This document shows, piece by piece, positions 52,842-61,097 of a stretch of 64,000 nucleotides of DNA. The notes under the pieces were generated by a model that saw nothing but the letters and a program-made list of their open reading frames with translations, did no database searches and was not told the origin of the DNA. The DNA is from Taishania sp965247975 (lineage in GTDB: Bacteria > Bacteroidota > Bacteroidia > Flavobacteriales_D > Crocinitomicaceae), in contig OZ252050.1 in NCBI GenBank assembly GCA_965247975.1, forward strand, positions 1,922,001 to 1,986,000, given 5' to 3'. The position numbers and the translations under genes are program-made. How positions within the stretch are numbered: position 1 is the first letter of the stretch; each line of letters begins with the position of its first letter.

Positions 52842-54080
52842 ATGAAAACACTTTTACTATTTTTTTTATGCATTGGATCTGCCATTTCAGGACTAGCGCA
52901 AAGACAATTGCTTGGACAAACACAAAGAAACTATTATCCTGGTGGTGATGTTTTTCAAGATTCATTAAAATATGTTTATGCCGGTCAAGAAGGATCTTTT
53001 AATAGTCTAGTCCCAAAAAATATCATTAGCGGTGTAGGTCTTACTTTTGATATTGGTTATCAAAATAATTTAATTGTCCATTGCTTATCTCAAATTAAAA
53101 GGTCTGGTTTTACGTATTCAACACCGTTCCAAACCGTTGATAATAACATTTTAGACAATGGTTTGGTTATCCAAACAAATAACAATGCAACCTCTCGTTA
53201 TCTTTATGAATATGACGCCAATGGAAATCGACTTTCAAGTACGCATGAAACTTATTCTTCAGCAAATGGATGGGCAATATTATCAAAGATTGAATATTCT
53301 TATGAAGCCAATGGTAGCTTGCATTCTCGCACAAGTTTTAATTATACGCCTCAAATATATGTTCACTCAAGTGATACAATATGGTATATGATAGGCACGG
53401 ACAAAATGATTTCGTCAATAAGACATACGAATGATTTACCGTCATATACACCCATACCTGTTTATAAGTCAGAAGCCAGCTTTAATGCCGATAACATCGA
53501 ATTTATTGACAATTTCAGCATGACGAGTCAAGGAACTTGGGATTGGACTCATCGAAATGTTTATTTATACAATGCTGAAAATCTGTGCGTCGATTTAAAA
53601 AAATACGCTGTCGTTGATTCGGTTTTGGACCTTGCCCATTTTAGCCAAGAAGCTTTCCTTTATACACCTACAAACAACATATCCGAAAGGATAAGATACG
53701 ACGCACTGGGTGAAATAGTTGAAAAGGAATTCTTTAATTACGATGCCTTTGAATTTATTAAAAATAGACAGATATATGAATTTGATTCTTCAGGAGATTC
53801 AACATTAGTAGAGAACCAAAACTTCTATTTTGACGGCTTTTTGGACGTGAAAGAAAACGAACTCGAATCTATTAGTATTTATCCAAATCCAACAACAGGT
53901 TCTGTGAAATTGCAACTTGATTTTGAATTAATCAATGTAACATTGTATAATGAATTGGGACAGTTGTTACTTGAGCAAAAGAACAGTGAGATCGATTTAA
54001 GTCATTTAAATAGCGGAGTTTACATTATTAAAGGGGAAACCAAAAATGGTAGCTTTCAGAAGAAGGTCATAAAAAAATAA
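52842..54080 (+). CDS. Secreted protein with T9SS type A sorting domain
   Basis: A 412-residue exported protein: signal peptide (1-19, ending GLAQ), a long domain with YEYDANGNRLSS-like motifs that recall RHS/YD-repeat strands, and a C-terminal T9SS type A sorting domain (SISIYPNPTTGSVKL ... NSGVYIIKGETKNGSFQKKVIKK). It is therefore cargo for type IX secretion and likely attached to the cell surface or released. No enzymatic motif. A perfect hairpin terminator follows. Confidence 0.87.
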   Translation: MKTLLLFFLCIGSAISGLAQRQLLGQTQRNYYPGGDVFQDSLKYVYAGQEGSFNSLVPKNIISGVGLTFDIGYQNNLIVHCLSQIKRSGFTYSTPFQTVDNNILDNGLVIQTNNNATSRYLYEYDANGNRLSSTHETYSSANGWAILSKIEYSYEANGSLHSRTSFNYTPQIYVHSSDTIWYMIGTDKMISSIRHTNDLPSYTPIPVYKSEASFNADNIEFIDNFSMTSQGTWDWTHRNVYLYNAENLCVDLKKYAVVDSVLDLAHFSQEAFLYTPTNNISERIRYDALGEIVEKEFFNYDAFEFIKNRQIYEFDSSGDSTLVENQNFYFDGFLDVKENELESISIYPNPTTGSVKLQLDFELINVTLYNELGQLLLEQKNSEIDLSHLNSGVYIIKGETKNGSFQKKVIKK

Positions 54081-54095
54081 TCGCATGAATTTTAG

Positions 54096-54129
54096 AAAAG
54101 CTTTCGAATCTTGATTTGAAAGCTTTTTT
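54096..54129 (+). terminator. Rho-independent terminator after the T9SS cargo gene
   Basis: AAAAGCTTTC (54096-54105) pairs perfectly with GAAAGCTTTT (54118-54127), with T residues following. It marks the border between the chromosome gene and the cassette cluster. Confidence 0.85.
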
Positions 54130-54141
54130 AATTTTTCACAA

Positions 54142-54210
54142 GGCGAACGGTTCTCAACTAGGAGACGTCCCGGATGTTTTCGGGATGGCTTTTGGTTGAT
54201 GTTATATACC
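54142..54210 (-). other. attC-like site 1
   Basis: Read on the minus strand from GGTATATAAC (54210-54201) to AACCGTTCGCC. Inner stems TCAAC/GTTGA and TCCCG/CGGGA with unpaired spacers AAAGCCA-type and GTCTCC-type. Shares those spacers with attC-like site 3. Confidence 0.8.
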
Positions 54211-54807
54211 TTACTTTTCATTGTGATTTCCTTTCAGAAAAGAACATTTTTCATATGGAGTGGAAATGACTGACTTAATTAAATTCTCGTTCGTCCTGAG
54301 TGTATCTGATTCAATCCAACGATCAACGCATTTTATATACATTCCCAATCGCTCAATCTCCAAGTTTTCCTTGGCCCTTACATTAGTACTGAATTCCTTG
54401 TGTTCGTTGGGGGAGATTTCATATATAACAGGCCAAGAGACATTACAATTAACGAACTGCCAATCGTAGAATTTATCTTTTGGTCCTATTTCTAATTTTC
54501 CAGGTAGATCACTACACGAATATCCAACTAGAAATACTGAGGAATTACTATTGTTTTTAATTATGCAAGTTAACCTACTTGATTGATCATCGAGCTTTCC
54601 CCATTTCCCCATTATTGTGTCTTCATAATTCTTGTCCAAAGAATACTCCAGAGTTATATTATTAGGTTTAACCAATATTAGTTCATTGATGTCAGTAATT
54701 GAGTCTTTTTTCGATATGTCATTCGAACCGGGAGTATGATTATCAACTTTCTCGCCGTTACAGGAAAAAAGTAGAATACTTAAAAGTAAAAAAACAAAAG
54801 CTTTCAT
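54211..54807 (-). CDS. Hypothetical lipoprotein, cassette 3
   Basis: A 198-residue protein with a lipoprotein signal peptide (MKAFVFLLLSILLFSC, Cys16 as lipidated residue). The mature part has three further Cys and an Ig-like or beta-sandwich feel (SRLTCIIKNNSNSSVFLVGYSC). No family recognised. The gene starts 32 nt after the cassette boundary and its stop directly precedes the attC-like site, as in compact integron cassettes. Confidence 0.75.
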   Translation of the reverse strand: MKAFVFLLLSILLFSCNGEKVDNHTPGSNDISKKDSITDINELILVKPNNITLEYSLDKNYEDTIMGKWGKLDDQSSRLTCIIKNNSNSSVFLVGYSCSDLPGKLEIGPKDKFYDWQFVNCNVSWPVIYEISPNEHKEFSTNVRAKENLEIERLGMYIKCVDRWIESDTLRTNENLIKSVISTPYEKCSFLKGNHNEK

Positions 54808-54830
54808 AGAATATTTCGGTTGTGCTTCAT

Positions 54831-54968
54831 GGTATATAACGGTTTGCTGCCTGGCGCTCGGCCCGACTCTTTAAATAAATCGTTTCTCCGAAGTTAAGAT
54901 TATTTTGTTTCAAATTTATCGTTATTTCGAAGCAAGATTTAAGGGCTGGGCCATGACAGCTGTTAGGG
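54831..54968 (-). other. attC-like site 2 (long form)
   Basis: Read on the minus strand from CCCCTAAC (54969-54962) to AAACCGTTATATACC (to 54831), about 138 nt. Arms GCTG...TGGC and GCCA...CAGC pair, then GCCC with GGGC; the centre is a long AT-rich region. Its ends match sites 1 and 3 (TAACA and AACCGTTA). Confidence 0.78.
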
Positions 54969-55457
54969 GATGGATTTTCTTTTTTGTGATCTCTTAATAT
55001 TTAAATAAAAACTATAAATGATAAAAATTAACGAACCAACCACACTTAAATCGAAACCAATCAATGTATAATCACCTGTTGGCATACCCCAACCAGCAGT
55101 AATTATCGTTTTCATATAAATAACATAACAGATGTAAATAAATAGTAAACATGAAAGTACTATAATACTAGAGGTGCGATTTAAAATTATTGTTTGGATA
55201 TGAATGAACAATGTGAAAATCAAAATCTTTAAAAATACTTTGCTTTCGTAACCTTTTAAAATTGAACTATAATAAGTTGTATCACTTATTTGATAACTTG
55301 TAATATTAATTTTATTACTGGTTGTAACATCTATAAATGGCAAAAAAAGCGCAATTAACAATAAAGTGTATACGGAAACAATTATTAATTTTTCAAATTT
55401 TGAACTTCCTAAAATATTCGAGAGAGAGTTTATTATCATATAATTTCTAACATTCAA
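54963..55457 (-). CDS. Hypothetical four-helix membrane protein, cassette 2
   Basis: A 164-residue protein with four hydrophobic segments (about residues 25-42, 72-92, 97-113 and 133-153). No family recognised. The stop codon TAA is supplied by the inverse core CCCTAAC of its own attC-like site, so coding region and recombination site overlap. It starts 45 nt after the cassette boundary. Confidence 0.72.
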   Translation of the reverse strand: MNVRNYMIINSLSNILGSSKFEKLIIVSVYTLLLIALFLPFIDVTTSNKINITSYQISDTTYYSSILKGYESKVFLKILIFTLFIHIQTIILNRTSSIIVLSCLLFIYICYVIYMKTIITAGWGMPTGDYTLIGFDLSVVGSLIFIIYSFYLNIKRSQKRKSIP

Positions 55458-55496
55458 TTTTATAATATTTGTTAGTTTTAGGTAAGCTATTCTTTT

Positions 55497-55575
55497 CCCT
55501 AACGGTTTTCAACTAGGAGACGCGGGCTTCTCGGATATGGTTGTTCAGCCCGTGGCTTTTAGTTGATGTTAGTGG
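55497..55575 (-). other. attC-like site 3
   Basis: Read on the minus strand from CCACTAAC (55575-55568) to AAACCGTTAGGG (to 55497), 79 nt. Inner stems TCAACTA/TAGTTGA (7 bp) and CGGGCT/AGCCCG (6 bp) with spacers between, the expected attC folding plan. Confidence 0.82.
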
Positions 55576-55581
55576 TATTCT

Positions 55582-56172
55582 TTATATGTATTCAGTAATT
55601 TCTTCAAGCTCACCTTTATTAATCTTGTCCAGGATTTCTTCCTGATTACTTATATCTCCTCTAATACTTCCGTGCCAATATTCAATAATTTGACCTCCTT
55701 CAATTTTGAATAGAACCAAATGCTGCATTACACCAATTCCACCTGACATATACAGGAGAGCTGCCATTTTTTTATTCTGACCGAAATAAACTAATTTTCG
55801 TATTGGAGTATCAATTTCAACGTATCCAGTGGTTGACACCAGTTGACCTGTTTTTTCGTCTCGATAAGTTTTTACTTTGGTACTGTCAAAAATCATTGGA
55901 GGAGAGCATCCAGCTTGCCACGGTTGGCCTTCACTTGCCATTCTGAAATTGCTATCAATTGATTTTAAATACCGCGTAAACTTTTCTGGAATCGAATCTT
56001 TAATATTGATTTCATATAAATCAGTTGTTTCTAGAACTCTTTGGTACCAGTCCATTCCTGTCAGAGAATTCAAGTTTGGGACATTATGATTTGAGCTTGA
56101 AGAATTATTGCTTCCGCACGCTAAGAGAAGAGCTAAAGCTATTATGAATAATATTTTATTAAGTTCTGTCAT
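55582..56172 (-). CDS. Hypothetical lipoprotein, cassette 1
   Basis: A 196-residue protein with a lipoprotein signal peptide (lipobox LLAC, Cys19, followed by a Ser/Asn-rich linker). The mature part contains WQAGCSPPMIFDSTKVKTYRDEKTGQLVSTTGYVE and looks like a small single-domain protein. No family recognised. The ATG lies only 14 nt from the cassette boundary at 56186, typical of integron cassettes. Confidence 0.75.
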   Translation of the reverse strand: MTELNKILFIIALALLLACGSNNSSSSNHNVPNLNSLTGMDWYQRVLETTDLYEINIKDSIPEKFTRYLKSIDSNFRMASEGQPWQAGCSPPMIFDSTKVKTYRDEKTGQLVSTTGYVEIDTPIRKLVYFGQNKKMAALLYMSGGIGVMQHLVLFKIEGGQIIEYWHGSIRGDISNQEEILDKINKGELEEITEYI

Positions 56173-56179
56173 TCAGTTA

Positions 56180-56187
56180 CCACTAAC
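56180..56187 (-). other. Leading core site of the cassette array
   Basis: GTTAGTGG on the minus strand, perfectly complementary to the inverse core of attC-like site 3. Recombination would fall between G56187 and T56186. No att-like structure is evident on its upstream side. Confidence 0.7.
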
Positions 56188-56269
56188 TTATTCATACCTA
56201 CCACAAATCAATCCATGTCCAACACCAATCTGCTCTATATGTCTCATTTCAAAGGAATTTAAATTTCTC

Positions 56270-57133
56270 TTAACATCGCTCCAACACATATGCTATCAAC
56301 TCATTCATTTCTTTGTCATAACCTTTTGAAAATTCCATGTTTGGTCGGTTGGCTATTCCCAAACAAATGGTTGCGCAATGATGACCAAGGCCTTTTCCAA
56401 GGGCGAATAAAGCAGAACTTTCCATTTCGAAATTGGTAATTTTCAGTTCGGCAGCATCAAAAGAAGTCAATTTTTCGTTGAACGCTTGCGTTTTTGTTTT
56501 CAGATTCAATTGTCTGCCTTGAGGACCATAAAATCCGCTGCTTGTAATGGTAATTCCTTTATGTACAGCAGGAGAATTTAATTTTTTAATCAATTCACTT
56601 GATGCTTTTACAGCATAAGGTACTATCTCTTTCGGCAACGAAATGTGATCTGAAATTTTTTGACACAATTCTTTTTCTTCCGCAGTGAAATCGAGGGCAT
56701 AAAAATGAGCTACGTTGTCCAAACCAAACGCAAATTCACTCAAAATATAGGAATGAACTGGAATGGAAGGTTGCAAAATTCCACACGTTCCAATGCGGAT
56801 AAGATTCAAGGATTTTTTTTGTGCTTTTTCGGCTCGGTTTTCAAGGTCAATGTTTACCAAGGCATCCAATTCGTTGATCACAATGTCAATGTTGTCCGTC
56901 CCAATTCCTGTTGAGATTACGGTAATTTCTTTGCCTTCAAAAGAACCTGTATGTGTCACAAATTCTCGGTGTTGATGTGTGAATCGGATATCATCAAAGA
57001 AATCGCTGATCAACTCCACGCGGTATTGATCGCCTACCAAAATGATGGTATCAGCAATGTCATTCGGTCCAATGCCTAAATGATATACGTTGTTGTTTTT
57101 ATCGAGTACAAGCTCAGAAGCTGGAAATTGCAT
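56270..57133 (-). CDS. Nucleoside phosphorylase (PNP/UDP family)
   Basis: A 287-residue member of phosphorylase family 1. Phosphate-binding and nucleoside-binding regions are visible: VGDQYRVELISDFF (about 33), ISTGIGTDNIDIVINEL (about 72), LIRIGTCGILQ (about 111) and ITNFEMESSALFALGKGLGH (about 230), with the Glu-Met-Glu ribose-binding motif. It cleaves purine or pyrimidine nucleosides to base and ribose 1-phosphate; the uridine or purine specificity is not clear. It lies immediately beyond the cassette array. Confidence 0.92.
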   Translation of the reverse strand: MQFPASELVLDKNNNVYHLGIGPNDIADTIILVGDQYRVELISDFFDDIRFTHQHREFVTHTGSFEGKEITVISTGIGTDNIDIVINELDALVNIDLENRAEKAQKKSLNLIRIGTCGILQPSIPVHSYILSEFAFGLDNVAHFYALDFTAEEKELCQKISDHISLPKEIVPYAVKASSELIKKLNSPAVHKGITITSSGFYGPQGRQLNLKTKTQAFNEKLTSFDAAELKITNFEMESSALFALGKGLGHHCATICLGIANRPNMEFSKGYDKEMNELIAYVLERC

Positions 57134-57172
57134 AGTATGATAATTTTAGATGAAAATAGGAATTTTAATCGA

Positions 57173-57204
57173 CAAAAAAAATCCTAAGCTAAAAACTTAG
57201 GATT
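57173..57204 (-). terminator. Rho-independent terminator of the DUF4197 gene
   Basis: On the minus strand AATCCTAAG-TTTTTAG-CTTAGGATT is a perfect 9-bp stem followed by eight T. Confidence 0.92.
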
Positions 57205-57223
57205 TCAAGACGTTATTGTTGAA

Positions 57224-57970
57224 TTATTTATTGTCCAATGAACCAAAAACTTTTTGCAAAAGATCTGAAACTCGCGCTCCTGGATTTGCACGAATTTTAT
57301 CTTCCTCTTTTGCAACCATAATGAATAAACCGCTAATGGCTTTTTCAGTAACGTATTTATTCAAGTCCGGGTTCAATTTTTGTCCACCAGTCAATGTCAT
57401 CGCTGAATTGTATTTATTAATAATCGGCGACCAATATTCTGTTAATTTCACTTTCGAAATTGCTTGCTCTACTTTCGGCGAAAAAGCTTGAACCAATGCA
57501 GCATTTGTATTGTCTGATAAAAATTTTGTTGCAGCACCTTTTCCACCGTTCAGTATGCTAAATCCATCTTGAACACTCATTCCAAGAATTGCATTTTTGA
57601 AAATGGGTAAAGCTTCTTTGGCAGCTTCTTCTGCTGCGCGATTCAAAGTTGTTTCAAATTTCTCCACTTGACCAGATAATCCCCATTCCATCGCTTTTTC
57701 TCTCACTTTGATTGCGTCCTGAGGAAATGGCAAACGAATTTCAGTGTTCGCTAAGAAACCATCTGTAATCGAAGTTAAGTTCACAGAATTTGTGATTCCA
57801 ACAGTTAATGCTTCCTTCAAACCTGAAATAACTTCAGAATTAGTTAATGATGGTGCCGTTGTGCCTGTTCCTGATGGTAATGTTGTTCCAGCGACTTCGT
57901 TAATTACATCACAAGATGGCAAAGTCATTGTTGTGAAAAGAATAGAGGCTGAGATGAATAATTTGTTCAT
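57224..57970 (-). CDS. DUF4197 lipoprotein
   Basis: From the ATG at 57970 (MNKLFISASILF) the protein has 248 residues; the frame to 58000 starts with a TTG inside the -7 box. The signal peptide ends in lipobox LPSC. The mature protein is the DUF4197 domain: LTNSEVISGLKEALTVGI, IRLPFPQDAIKVREKAMEWGL, LNRAAEEAAKEALPIF and KYVTEKAISGLFIMVAKEE. Function of the family is unknown. A TACCTTTG box (57998-58005) precedes it and a terminator follows. Confidence 0.93.
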   Translation of the reverse strand: MNKLFISASILFTTMTLPSCDVINEVAGTTLPSGTGTTAPSLTNSEVISGLKEALTVGITNSVNLTSITDGFLANTEIRLPFPQDAIKVREKAMEWGLSGQVEKFETTLNRAAEEAAKEALPIFKNAILGMSVQDGFSILNGGKGAATKFLSDNTNAALVQAFSPKVEQAISKVKLTEYWSPIINKYNSAMTLTGGQKLNPDLNKYVTEKAISGLFIMVAKEEDKIRANPGARVSDLLQKVFGSLDNK

Positions 57971-57997
57971 GAATTTTTTCGTTAAATGAATACTAGG

Positions 57998-58005
57998 CAA
58001 AGGTA
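57998..58005 (-). promoter_or_regulatory. Bacteroidota -7 box of the DUF4197 gene
   Basis: TACCTTTG on the minus strand fits TAnnTTTG and decides the start at 57970. Confidence 0.5.
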
Positions 58006-58018
58006 ATCAAAAGTAATA

Positions 58019-58055
58019 CCAAAAAGAAACGCAAGGCGATTGAACCTTGCGTTTC
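58019..58055 (-). terminator. Rho-independent terminator of the T9SS type B gene cluster
   Basis: On the minus strand GAAACGCAAGG-TTCAATCG-CCTTGCGTTTC is a perfect 11-bp stem followed by TTTTT. Confidence 0.92.
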
Positions 58056-58076
58056 GAATTTTATAGATGAATTAAA

Positions 58077-60581
58077 TTATCTTAACAGGTTAATATTACC
58101 AGTATACACAGATTTGTCTTCTGCTTTGACTCCTGTTAATGTTGCTTTCCAAGTATAAGTTCCTGAAGGGGCAACCAAATTATTGTATGTTCCATCCCAA
58201 CCAATGTTTGGATCATTTGATTCCCAAACCATGTCTCCCCAACGGTTGAAAATTTGAACATTAAAGTCTCCAAAATCAAGCGATTTTATTTTGATTTTCC
58301 ACGTTTGATTAAATTCATCGCCGTCAGGTGTGAACGTATTTGGAGCAAAAAGTAAAAGTTCATCAACAATGCCTAAAATTTGTTCCAATGTATCCGTGCA
58401 ACCATAGTTTGAGGTTACGATAAGCTGAACTGGAAATTCTCCTTCAACATTTTCTGGATAAACAAAAGTTGGATTTTGGAAAGAACTTTGTGCAGGCATG
58501 GCACCAGGAGCGTTCCATTCCCACGAAACAACGTCAGCAGTACTTTTGTCAAATGCTTGCACAGTTGTTTCGAACACAGAAGCAGGATTATCAGAAAAAA
58601 AGAATTGAGCAGTTGGATTCGGAACTACATTCACGATATCTGGCAGTGAAGCTTCGTAAACACAGCCGTAAATTGAAGTAGTAACCAAGTTCATTGAATA
58701 AGTCCCAACCAATTCGTATTCATGATAAACAGAATCTGATCCTTGTTCAATCGATGATGAGAAATCTCCAAATTCTATGTACGTTGTTGCAATTTCACTC
58801 GCGTTTTGCGACGTGTTCCAAAACTCAAATTCTCCTACAACACAATCTTCTATTTTATTCGGTGTCATGTGTGGAACGATTGGCGTTGGAAATGTAATGG
58901 TCATACATTTATTATCAACAGGTGAACCGCATTGCTCAGATAATTCAACACAATAATTAGTTCCTGAGTCTACTGGATCTACTGTAATTGTTGCACCTGA
59001 TCCAATGAGCGTCCCATTTTCATACCAATTATAAATGTAAGGAGATGAACCTCCTGATCCGATAACTTCTAATAATAAATCATCTTCTGAACAAATTTGA
59101 GTGTCAGGTGTCAAGAAGGTAATTTTCAAACTATCAGGTTCACCAAGTATTTCAGTATTCGTAATAACACAACCGAGACCATCAGTAATCGTTACCGTGT
59201 GCGTTCCTGCAAATAAATCATCTGCAATATTAATTGTGGAAGAAGAGTTGTCCCAAGCATACGTATATGGAGTCGTTCCTTGAGAAACACTTACTGTTAA
59301 ATTACCATCATTTCCCGAATTACAGGTTACATCACTAATGGTTGTAAAATTCGCAATCATTCCAGGGATTTCAGAAACGGTAACGGTTTGAGTGCCAGTA
59401 CATCCAACACTTGAGTTGATTTGACAGGTATAAGTTCCAGCGGCCAAGTTCGTTGCTTGTTGAGTGGTTTGACCACTTGGATCATTCCACGTATAACTTA
59501 AATTACCAACGGCAGGAGTCATAGTCGCTATTGCAGTCCCATCATTTCCTCCCGGACAAGAAACCAAGGTAGAAGAGCTTGAATAATTTACTTGATTTGC
59601 TCCAACAATTGCAATGGCGATGCCGCTACAGCCGTTAGACAAAGAAATGTTACATACGTAATTACTTTGTGTTAAACCTGTTGCAGTTTGGGTTGTCTGT
59701 GCGTTTAAATCAGACCATTGGTATGTGGCTGTAACACCTGGAGCTCCACCAGCATTAAAATTGGCAGTGGCTGTTCCGTCATTTCCTCCAGGACAAGAAG
59801 CAGGAGTGGTTGTTGCACTAAAAGTTGCATTTTGGTTTCCAACTGTAACTGTCGCAGTTGTTGGGTTTACCGTTGCACCGTTTGGTCCTGGTGATGATGT
59901 AACTGTAACCGTGTAAGTTCCTGGAGCAACATTATTAACTGTTGGTGTGGTTGGATTTCCTGGAATATTCCATGAATATGTGTAAGGCGCATAACCACCA
60001 ACAGGTGTTGCAGTTACACTTCCTGTAGGTTGATTACAAGTGGCAACAGTAGACGATGTTGTTGCGCTGAAATTGGTTGCGCAATTCGTTGTTCCTGTCG
60101 AAGATTGTTGCGTAAAATTTATGTTTCCTGGTTGACCACTGTAATTTGTAACCAATAAAATATAAACTTGACCAGCGATTGCATTGGCAATGTTCACTTG
60201 CTCTGTAGCCGATGCAGAAAAAGAGCAATCTACCGTCGGCGTGCTCGGACCAATTACTGGACAACCAGCTGAAATACTTGTATATGGACCATACAACGCG
60301 AAATCAACGTCAATTAAATTTCCTCCATTGCTTACTTGTTGAATTTGAAAATTGACAGAACCACTCGTCGCTATTCCGAAAGCCATCCAACTTGGATTGG
60401 GAGTAGAACCTAAACAAGAGTATGAGCCCATGCTTGGAGCCGAAAGATTTGTATACGAACCGTTTGGCGCAGGATTACAAGGTGCTGATGAACAATTGGC
60501 TCCAGCCGAAAATTGTGACCAAACATTTAGCTGAACAAATAAAGAAACAACTAGAATGAATACCTGTGAGAATTTTTTCAT
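58077..60581 (-). CDS. Large secreted protein with SprB-like repeats and T9SS type B (gliding-motility C-terminal) domain
   Basis: An 834-residue protein. Signal peptide 1-22 (ending VWSQ), then SprB-like repeats with CPGGNDGTA and YTYAWDNSSSTINIADDLFAGTHTVTITDGLGC motifs, a PKD domain (about 640-730: FFFSDNPASVFETTVQAFDKS ... TSNYGCTDT), and a T9SS type B sorting domain (LFAPNTFTPDGDEFN ... IFNRWGDMVWES ... PSGTYTWKATL). It is a cell-surface adhesin-like protein. The C-terminal 450 residues are closely similar to those of the 901-residue protein upstream, indicating duplication. It starts 6 bp after the small secreted gene. Confidence 0.92.
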   Translation of the reverse strand: MKKFSQVFILVVSLFVQLNVWSQFSAGANCSSAPCNPAPNGSYTNLSAPSMGSYSCLGSTPNPSWMAFGIATSGSVNFQIQQVSNGGNLIDVDFALYGPYTSISAGCPVIGPSTPTVDCSFSASATEQVNIANAIAGQVYILLVTNYSGQPGNINFTQQSSTGTTNCATNFSATTSSTVATCNQPTGSVTATPVGGYAPYTYSWNIPGNPTTPTVNNVAPGTYTVTVTSSPGPNGATVNPTTATVTVGNQNATFSATTTPASCPGGNDGTATANFNAGGAPGVTATYQWSDLNAQTTQTATGLTQSNYVCNISLSNGCSGIAIAIVGANQVNYSSSSTLVSCPGGNDGTAIATMTPAVGNLSYTWNDPSGQTTQQATNLAAGTYTCQINSSVGCTGTQTVTVSEIPGMIANFTTISDVTCNSGNDGNLTVSVSQGTTPYTYAWDNSSSTINIADDLFAGTHTVTITDGLGCVITNTEILGEPDSLKITFLTPDTQICSEDDLLLEVIGSGGSSPYIYNWYENGTLIGSGATITVDPVDSGTNYCVELSEQCGSPVDNKCMTITFPTPIVPHMTPNKIEDCVVGEFEFWNTSQNASEIATTYIEFGDFSSSIEQGSDSVYHEYELVGTYSMNLVTTSIYGCVYEASLPDIVNVVPNPTAQFFFSDNPASVFETTVQAFDKSTADVVSWEWNAPGAMPAQSSFQNPTFVYPENVEGEFPVQLIVTSNYGCTDTLEQILGIVDELLLFAPNTFTPDGDEFNQTWKIKIKSLDFGDFNVQIFNRWGDMVWESNDPNIGWDGTYNNLVAPSGTYTWKATLTGVKAEDKSVYTGNINLLR

Positions 60582-60587
60582 CGTTTT

Positions 60588-60980
60588 TTAATTACTTGCT
60601 AAAGAATAATTTACAGAACTTCCAGTTACAATTCCTGACGTCGTTGCCAATTTTGTATTGAAATCGTTCATGGTGAATGAAGCATTCGCTACAATAGTAA
60701 TACTTGAATTATCTATGGTTAAATCAACAGATTGGATTTTTGGATCTGTACTAAGTAATTCTAAAAACGCATCTCTTTCTGTTGCCAATAAACCAGATAA
60801 ACCTATTTGAAATGAACTATTTATTCCTGTAAGAATATCAATACCATTCATTTTGTTTGAATTCATCTGGTTTTGAATGTCAGATGTTGCAACTTCATAA
60901 ATGGCCTCGTACGTTTGTCCAAAACTGGAAAATGAGACTTGAAAAAGAACAACAAAACTTATGGTTTTAACAAAATGCAT
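60588..60980 (-). CDS. Small secreted hypothetical protein between T9SS type B paralogues
   Basis: A 130-residue protein with a signal peptide (about 1-22, ending SFGQ). The mature part is a ferredoxin-like alpha/beta pattern: VATSDIQNQMNSNKMNGIDI, DPKIQSVDLTIDNSSITIVA and SFTMNDFNTKLA. It could be a heavy-metal-associated-like fold without the Cys pair, but I do not recognise a family. It is 6 bp upstream of the 834-residue protein gene and so in the same operon. Confidence 0.7.
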   Translation of the reverse strand: MHFVKTISFVVLFQVSFSSFGQTYEAIYEVATSDIQNQMNSNKMNGIDILTGINSSFQIGLSGLLATERDAFLELLSTDPKIQSVDLTIDNSSITIVANASFTMNDFNTKLATTSGIVTGSSVNYSLASN

Positions 60981-61097
60981 ATTTTTCTATTTTGATTTTA
61001 ATAGTTACTTCATATTAATTCAGCGTGAAGTTAATGAAATTTTATCAAAATTAAACCAAATAGCATTTAACAAAAGCTGATTTTTTCTGAAAATTGT

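Larger units (their letters stand above)
54148..56186 (-). mobile_element. Three-cassette integron-type array without integrase (CALIN)
   Basis: Three small genes in the same orientation are each followed by a structured element starting with ...TAACA and ending AACCGTT. Cassettes run 56186-55503, 55502-54840 and 54839-54148. In each, the first bases are complementary to the inverse core of its own element: GTTAGTGG with CCACTAAC, GTTAGGG with CCCTAAC, and GTTATATACC with GGTATATAAC. That is the signature of attC-bearing cassettes excised as circles at G^TT. No tyrosine-recombinase integrase is in the window. Confidence 0.85.
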
